Of a stretch of 64,000 bases of DNA, positions 59,020 to 64,000 are shown piece by piece. Position 1 is the stretch's first letter, and each line of letters starts with the position of its first letter. The stretch is from the NCBI RefSeq assembly GCF_028502605.1, contig NC_079235.1, positions 3,286,001 to 3,350,000 on the forward strand, given 5' to 3'. The position numbers and the translations under genes are program-made. Below the pieces are notes generated by a model. It ran no database searches. It had not been told where the DNA came from and saw only the letters and a list, made by a program, of their open reading frames with translations. This stretch comes from Trichoderma breve (lineage: Eukaryota; Ascomycota; Sordariomycetes; Hypocreales; Hypocreaceae).

Positions 59020-59643
59020 TTAGTAGAAGAAGCCGATGATCTTGCCGGCAACGTGCTTTCGTCGGGCCTCCTCGTGGTCCATGATACCAGCAGAGGTGGT
59101 CAGGATGACATAGCCGAACTGACGGGCAGGCAGCAGCTTGACGACCCACTTCTCGAGGTCGGCCAGGCGGACGTTGTAGCGGGGGGAGATGACACCAGTC
59201 TTGTTGAGACGGCCGTTCAGCTGGACGACAATCTTGCCGGAGCGGTGGTCATCGACCTCCTCGAACTCGCCAATGTAGCCTGCAGAAATGTATTAGCGAT
59301 GTTGCGGAAGACCTCAGGCGATTTATAACGTGAAGAAAGTTGGCATAGAAATCTGAAGAAAATCTACCGCAGGATAATATATCGGCAACTTATAGGGGCT
59401 GGACCGTGGTGCGGTATCGATCGTAGCCCTAGTTATCATGCCGAAGGGAGGCAAGGGAAATGGTGTTGCGAAAGAGCAATAGGGAAAAAAAAATAAATCG
59501 TCCAACGTACCGTGGCGCTGCATGACCTGGAGGAACTTGACAATGACCTTGGAGCTAGGTCGGATCAGGACCTGACGCTTGCCGGCCTTCTCGGCGTTGT
59601 TGATGCTGTTGAGGGCATCGTGGAGAACGGAAGTGCGGACCAT
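59020..59643 (-). CDS. rps22: 40S ribosomal protein S22 (uS8, S15a)
   Basis: It is a small-subunit protein bound to the central domain of 18S rRNA. Two exons with a 231-bp intron (59280-59510) encode 130 residues, the exact usual length. It begins [19 protein letters not shown], includes [22 protein letters not shown] across the splice, and ends with [23 protein letters not shown], which is essentially invariant among eukaryotes. The intron splits a Gly codon. It is arranged head-to-head with RPS12, 661 bases between ATGs, an arrangement that favours coordinated output of the two small-subunit proteins. Confidence 0.97.
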
Positions 59644-60304
59644 CTTGGCGGTATTGATGAAAAGGAGATTCTCAAGTCGGAGTTGGAAATGAGGTATCTG
59701 CCACAGGGGAAACATATGTTAGACTCGGAATGGCCCAGAAGCGTGGAGAGTGCCCTCAGCGATCCGTCGACGAGGGTTCAGCCCGCTTATTGCCGAAGGG
59801 GAAGCAGCGTATCGAGAAACGCCAGCCAAAGCCGTTGTGTGCCAAACAGAAAACCGCATGATAATCATTGATGCATCATCGCGCGTTCATTGTCGCTCAT
59901 CGGGGCCGGCGTCTACGATTGCTGTCCCCAGCCACGATAAAAGGCGTCATCCTGCCAGGTCCGAATCGCCGTTCAGCGGTGACCAAGGCCATACATACCT
60001 CGTTTGGAGTTTGATTGATGATTGAAGTGAGGTCGTGGAGCTGCAACGCCGAGATGGGAAAAAAAAATCGGGCGCTGGTATGGGGCCCGCACTCGGGTGG
60101 TGCGTTGTGTGCCCTGGTGGTCCGTGCGCGTAAAAATGCCCTAAGGGTACGCACTCTTGGCACACTCGGTTACCTTGATTTCGGCAAATCCCCGTGATCC
60201 TCAATCTCTACTACCACTTGTCGCGCACGACGCAAAAACCCCGTCACTAATTCTTTACACGTCAATTAATCTTCGAGGATCGCCCGACGAGAACAACAAT
60301 CAAG
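59644..60304. promoter_or_regulatory. Shared divergent promoter of RPS22 and RPS12
   Basis: 661 bases lie between the two outward start codons. The palindrome CCCTAAGGG at 60139-60147 contains the telomere-like CCCTAA/TTAGGG core, a site type bound by Tbf1-like factors in fungal ribosomal protein promoters. It lies 158 bases upstream of the RPS12 ATG. The layout is seen directly; the regulator is inferred. Confidence 0.5.
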
Positions 60305-61000
60305 ATGGTGAGTTTTCTCACCTGGATTTCGCGAATCGCCAACGTCGGAATGATGGACGCTCTTTATTTTTCCCGCCATGCGAATGCACATGCACGAAAG
60401 AAAAAATGAGCCCCTCGCCGGTCCTTGTCGATTGCGAAAATACCCCCCCTTGACGATTGGGAACGCAGCGCTAACCAGGGAATGTTTGCAAAAAGTCGGA
60501 CGTAGAAGAGAACAACGCCCCCGAGGTCGCCGAGGAGGTTGAAGTTTCCGGAGATGCCCCCAAGGGCCAGATGTCCGTTCTGGACGCCCTCAAGGGTGTT
60601 CTCAAGCTCGCTCTCATGCACGACGGTCTCGCCCGCGGTCTCCGAGAAGCCTCCAAGGCTCTTGACCGTCGCCAGGCTCACATGTGCGTCCTGAACGAGA
60701 ACTGCGAGGAGGAAGCCTACAAGAAGCTGGTCATTGCTCTCTGCAATGAGCACAAGATTCCTCTCATCAAGGTTCCCGATGGCAAGCAGCTCGGCGAGTG
60801 GGCCGGTCTTTGTATGTGATGTCCCGACGAACTGGAAGAGAATGGGGAGAAGACGATTTGCTTACACTGTTTTAGGCGTTCTGGACCGTGAGGGTAACGC
60901 CCGCAAGGTCGTCAACTGCTCTTGCGTCGTTGTTAAGGACTGGGGTGAGGAGTCTCAGGAGCGTTCTATCATCCTGAACTACTTCCAGACTTCCCAGTAA
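60305..61000 (+). CDS. rps12: 40S ribosomal protein S12 (eS12)
   Basis: It is a eukaryote-specific protein at the beak of the small subunit. Three exons encode 147 residues. The first coding exon is only the ATG (60305-60307), followed at once by an intron (60308-60495); then come 60496-60811 and 60876-61000. The product starts [18 protein letters not shown], with [24 protein letters not shown] as the conserved L7Ae-like helix region, [20 protein letters not shown] next, and ends [13 protein letters not shown]. The second intron splits a Cys codon in WAGLCVLDREG. An exon consisting only of the start codon is known from several ribosomal protein genes. It is convergent with the parvulin gene. 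Confidence 0.96.
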
Positions 61001-61224
61001 GGGCATGGACGGCGTTGATTTAAGGGGTTATAGAGGTGCGGTCTTGGTTTCTTTTCAGGACGCGTGAAAAAAAACGACTTTCTTTAGGGTTGTACTCTAG
61101 GCCTTGTATCATGGCCATCTTGCATGACGGGAAAAATAAAAAAGGAATTTAAAGAATCATCTGATATTGCTGGCTCTTTTGTGCACACTAATACTCTCTG
61201 ATAAAACATGCGGTTTTCCATGTT

Positions 61225-61901
61225 CTATTTGCGCCCCTCGACCTATAAAACCCGTTATAAACCAAGTCCCAAAAATGCCCAGCGATGGGGATAACCGTTC
61301 AAAACTCACCATGATAATGTGATAGCCAAACGGAGTCTTGGCCTCTCCAATTTTAGGATTGCTCGTAGTGCTCGGCTCCAAAGAAAAGGCAACTTCTTCA
61401 AACGTAGGATCCAGGCTCCCTTTAATCTTCCAACCTAGAGAACCCCCTGCGGTTGATAGAAAGAATATTATCAGCAACTCATCTTCAGAGCAGTACCAGT
61501 TGAGTAAATGAAAATAAGAGGGCGATTTTGAATACCTTGTCGTGCCTTGTCTTCTGAATAGGCCCGTGCCACCTCATCAAATTTGACACCCTCGCTCAGC
61601 TTCAGCAAAGCTTCTTCCTTTCTGGCATGTTTTTCGCACTTTTCATCATCAGTATCTCGTCACATGATTTTGGCTCCAATCCGGAAATTGTTGGTTATTG
61701 GAAATTTCGAAAGAGTGGAAAGAGTCAAGCCCGTATTCATTTGCAAATGATCTCAGCGCACTTCAAGTTCTTTAGACATACCAGAATGTGACGAACGTTG
61801 ATAGACATCGCCCCCTTTGCCTTGCCTCCTCCTTCCTTAGCCTCGGCGCCTTTTCCCTTGCCACCGCCTTTATCGCCGGATTTTTTATCGTTCTTGCCCA
61901 T
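61225..61901 (-). CDS. Parvulin-type peptidyl-prolyl isomerase (Par14-like)
   Basis: It catalyses cis-trans isomerisation of peptidyl-prolyl bonds. Four exons (61782-61901, 61536-61638, 61310-61446, 61225-61242) encode 125 residues. A Lys/Gly-rich N-tail ([18 protein letters not shown]) precedes [21 protein letters not shown], then [35 protein letters not shown], and [15 protein letters not shown]. This is the Par14/EPVH subgroup: no WW domain and no phosphate-binding Arg pair of Pin1. The last exon holds only six codons (VEGRK and stop). In humans the homologue acts in ribosome biogenesis and mitochondria. Introns were placed by phase and restore the FKBP-C-like parvulin core without gaps. 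Confidence 0.93.
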
Positions 61902-62289
61902 CGTTTAGGTCTTGTGTAAGTGAATCGGCCAATGGTTGTATGAGTGAAGTTTGTCGATTTGATGAGCCCCGCCACCGGGAAAGCCCCTCCAAAATACAAA
62001 GTTATCAGACCCCGGCTTATAGTAGGTTAATACTTGCATATCAAAATCTCGTCCGACAAAAAAAAATGCGACAGCGTGGTATTGATCCAACAATGCCTCT
62101 CGCATTTCATAAGAGGGGAGCAAGTGGAATGCTCTATTGATTTGGGGTATCTTGAGCATCTTCCTTGAACCCCATGTCACGCATTCCGTAGCTGTATCTT
62201 GCATGCCGGGCCGTTGTCAAAGCAGCGCCAACCTCGAGAGCGCGTCTCCATTGTCGCCGCTCCATGCGTTCTTGTGCTTTCATCAACTT
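61902..62289. other. Short intergenic region, parvulin to SRA locus
   Basis: 388 bases form the 5' flank of the parvulin gene and 3' flank of the SRA-YDG locus. A 99-codon minus-strand frame was dismissed as random. Confidence 0.6.
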
Positions 62290-63587
62290 CTAGTCTAGGA
62301 AGCTTTGCTCGCCGTGGTGTTGCCGAATCATTTCTCCTTCGAATTTCTCAAATAGCAACCAATCATCCACTTGCGAGGGGCGAGGCACTTTGGCAAGGTC
62401 TGCTATGTTCGGCTGGCCTGGGATTCTCTCCAATGTGATGACGGTTCGATGCAGGCGAGTCTGCAAATTCTGCTTATGACTGTATCGCCGGATGATATAT
62501 CTACAAAATGGGTCAGCACCCGTGGCAGATTACCTTTTTATAAATGAAAGGAGAATGAATATTTACAGTCCGTCATATCGTATGCCAGCCTTCGGGGAGA
62601 GTGGGCTCCTGAGCCGGTGACCTCTAAGGATCCGTATTTGGGTACCAACGCAGGATATCAAGGAGACGTGTGTTTCTGAGAGCTTGGCTTCTCGCATGTA
62701 GCGAACCGTTCCCGAGGGTAATACTTCTTCTCGGCCAGTGAGTAACGGAACCGCAGCAGCCCCGTATTTGCCTTTTGTTGGCGTCTCGATGATGCTTCCT
62801 ACAATGCCATCTCGGTGCGCACATGCCAGGTTTAGCCACTAACTAGTAGGTGATGTCAGTATGTTAGATTGCCGAGGGTTTCCGGTCCCGTGAAGCTTAC
62901 TGCCCTGGTTTGAACTGGAGATTCCACTCAAGCTCCGACAGGGTCCTACACTTCTTCGCCTGCCATAGCTCCTAGCCATCTGAGGCTATGCTGTTGAAAA
63001 CGACGTCTTTCAGAGTACCAGTGCTTGACAAATTTTGATGTCGGATCTGATCAATGTTGAAGTATTTTTCGCGAAATCTGGCCATCCATAGCCTCTGCAG
63101 TCTCTCAGCCATGACTATATCAATCCGAGGTCGGGGATGGGACGAGGCTTGCTGATGCCCCAACGTCAGTATATCAGAGAGAAGCTTATCCAGTCGAGCA
63201 TTCTGGATTATCGCAAAATCCATGGTTGGCATGATACTGCTCTCGTCTCTCACCAACTCGCGAAGAGCTCTCTTGACGACTCCGGCCCTGGGACCTAGCG
63301 AAGCATCCTCAACAAGGTGGGACCGAATGTCATCTGACAGTTCTAACAATTTTGGCTCGTTCAATCGCTTGTTGCTTGAATCAAGCAAGCCAGTCGACCA
63401 TAGGGCGCCATATAGATCTAAAAACGATGAGAGAAGCAAAATGAACAAGCCTCCTTAGCGAAGATATACCTGGTTGTTCAAGTCTTTTTTCCTCCAAGTC
63501 TGAGTCTGAACTTGAGATTTTATAAGATTGCCGCGAGCCGTTAGCGAATCGAATAGCTGGAAGAATCCATCTTAACCGCCGAGGCAT
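62290..63587 (-). pseudogene. SRA-YDG domain protein gene carrying two lesions
   Basis: SRA-YDG domains bind methylated or hydroxymethylated DNA; fungal copies are often stand-alone. Segments in order are 63470-63587 (MPRRLRWILPAIRFANG...), 62901-63417, 62567-62838 and 62290-62500. The domain is clear: CAHRDGIVGSIIE, GKYGAAAVPLLTG, PSGTVRYMREAKLSETHV, GTQIRILRGHRL, then SPKAGIRYDGLYIIRRYSHK across a proper intron (62501-62566). Two defects break it. First, an in-frame TAG at 62972-62974 stands inside otherwise continuous sequence (SIASDG-stop-ELWQAKKC). Second, the junction at 62901 lacks one base: the donor reads GGGCAGTAAGC where CAG|GTAAGC would give Q-W in frame, so present splicing shifts the frame to a stop. 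As it stands, only the first 187 residues can be translated. A read-through or unrecognised splice form cannot be excluded. Confidence 0.72.
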
Positions 63588-64000
63588 CTTGCCGAAAATG
63601 TGCCTCTAGGTTGATAAACCGTACTTGGCTTCCAACCTGATGCTTCACACAAAATGTCACGGTAGAGATGAAATGTCAACACGAGCACTCATTATGCAGT
63701 GGTCTTACGTCGTTTTGATTGCCATAGTCGTAAAAAAGCGGAGAGAGAAAAGGATAAAAAATAGTTATATGTATCTTGAATTGTGATTTTTATGAGTACC
63801 CGTGAGAATGACGAGATATGAGATGGAAAGAAAAGATGATTTATTGTAGGATCGGCATGATGACTAGGTTTAGATGCGGATTGAAGTTATTGAAGCGTCT
63901 CCGTTATTGTCCAAATCGGCTTAATAAAATATTGAAGACATGGAAGTGAATGGTAGAAACTCAAGATGTGTAGGCGTTAGTGAGCAGGGCGGTTCTTTCT
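63588..64000. other. 5' flank of the SRA-YDG locus, window end
   Basis: 413 bases of noncoding, AT-rich sequence. No gene start or other feature was recognised before the window ends. Confidence 0.5.

Noticed and set aside
59280..59510. Possible box C/D snoRNA in the RPS22 intron
   Set aside because: A CTGA D-box-like element exists, but the C-box-like ATGATAA lacks the RTGATGA consensus and no terminal stem is visible.
61905..62204. 99-codon minus-strand frame between parvulin and SRA loci
   Set aside because: No conserved features and it overlaps the parvulin promoter.
62624..62839. Alternate-frame ORF over the SRA domain with GNGSLHARS resembling an SRA segment
   Set aside because: The neighbouring frame aligns through the whole domain (RYMREAKLSETHV to GIRYDGLY), so the similarity is chance.
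1..64000. CRISPR array, insertion sequence or complete transposon
   Set aside because: No regularly spaced repeats, terminal inverted repeats, LTR pairs, transposase or reverse transcriptase motifs were seen.

Overview
This is a gene-bearing stretch of a filamentous ascomycete nuclear genome. The introns are mostly short (58-110 bp) with GTRNGT donors and YAG acceptors. The gene set (Mdm34, Syf2, Yaf9, Paf1, Rer1, HET-domain protein, GT90 glycosyltransferase, Zn2Cys6-family regulator, fungal chromate permease) is typical of Pezizomycotina. The protein flavour and the recurrent ACTCCGTAC words between genes suggest a Sordariomycete, plausibly a Trichoderma-like Hypocrealean; that placement is inference. 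I reconstructed 22 protein loci (21 apparently intact or arguable, one broken), plus one intron-containing tRNA. Splice sites were chosen by reading-frame phase and family fit.

Layout. 0.8-4.9 kb: Drs2-type P4-ATPase. 5-17.9 kb: sparse, with a small beta-trefoil (ricin-B-like) ORF at 6.1 kb and a three-exon Ecl1-like lifespan factor at 9.7-10.65 kb, set between gene-poor stretches of 3.2 and 7.3 kb. 17.9-23.6 kb: dense housekeeping block of two divergent pairs (unrecognised, possibly mitochondrial protein / SYF2; COQ11-like SDR / YAF9). 26-28.2 kb: MDM34 with an unusually long intron. 32-36 kb: IPK1 and an equilibrative nucleoside transporter, convergent. 36-43.5 kb: accessory-looking pocket with a HET-domain gene, AT-rich 29-bp tandem repeats and a transcription factor whose zinc cluster is destroyed. 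43.6-49.5 kb: intracellular GH2 beta-mannosidase divergent from an MFS sugar porter, a plausible mannooligosaccharide uptake and breakdown pair. 49.7-51.6 kb: tRNA-Gly(UCC) and chromate transporter. 52.8-61.9 kb: RER1, PAF1, a GT90 enzyme, the head-to-head ribosomal protein genes RPS22 and RPS12, and a parvulin. 62.3-63.6 kb: an SRA-YDG domain gene with two lesions, probably a pseudogene.

No single operon-like system links these genes. The functional groupings supported by sequence are the mannosidase/permease pair (with a damaged regulator converging on it), the RPS22/RPS12 shared promoter, and two housekeeping divergent pairs. The most unusual items are the decaying SRA-YDG locus, the regulator that lost half of its Zn2Cys6 cluster, and a promoter-like GATA/TATA array near 8.3-8.5 kb with no gene behind it.
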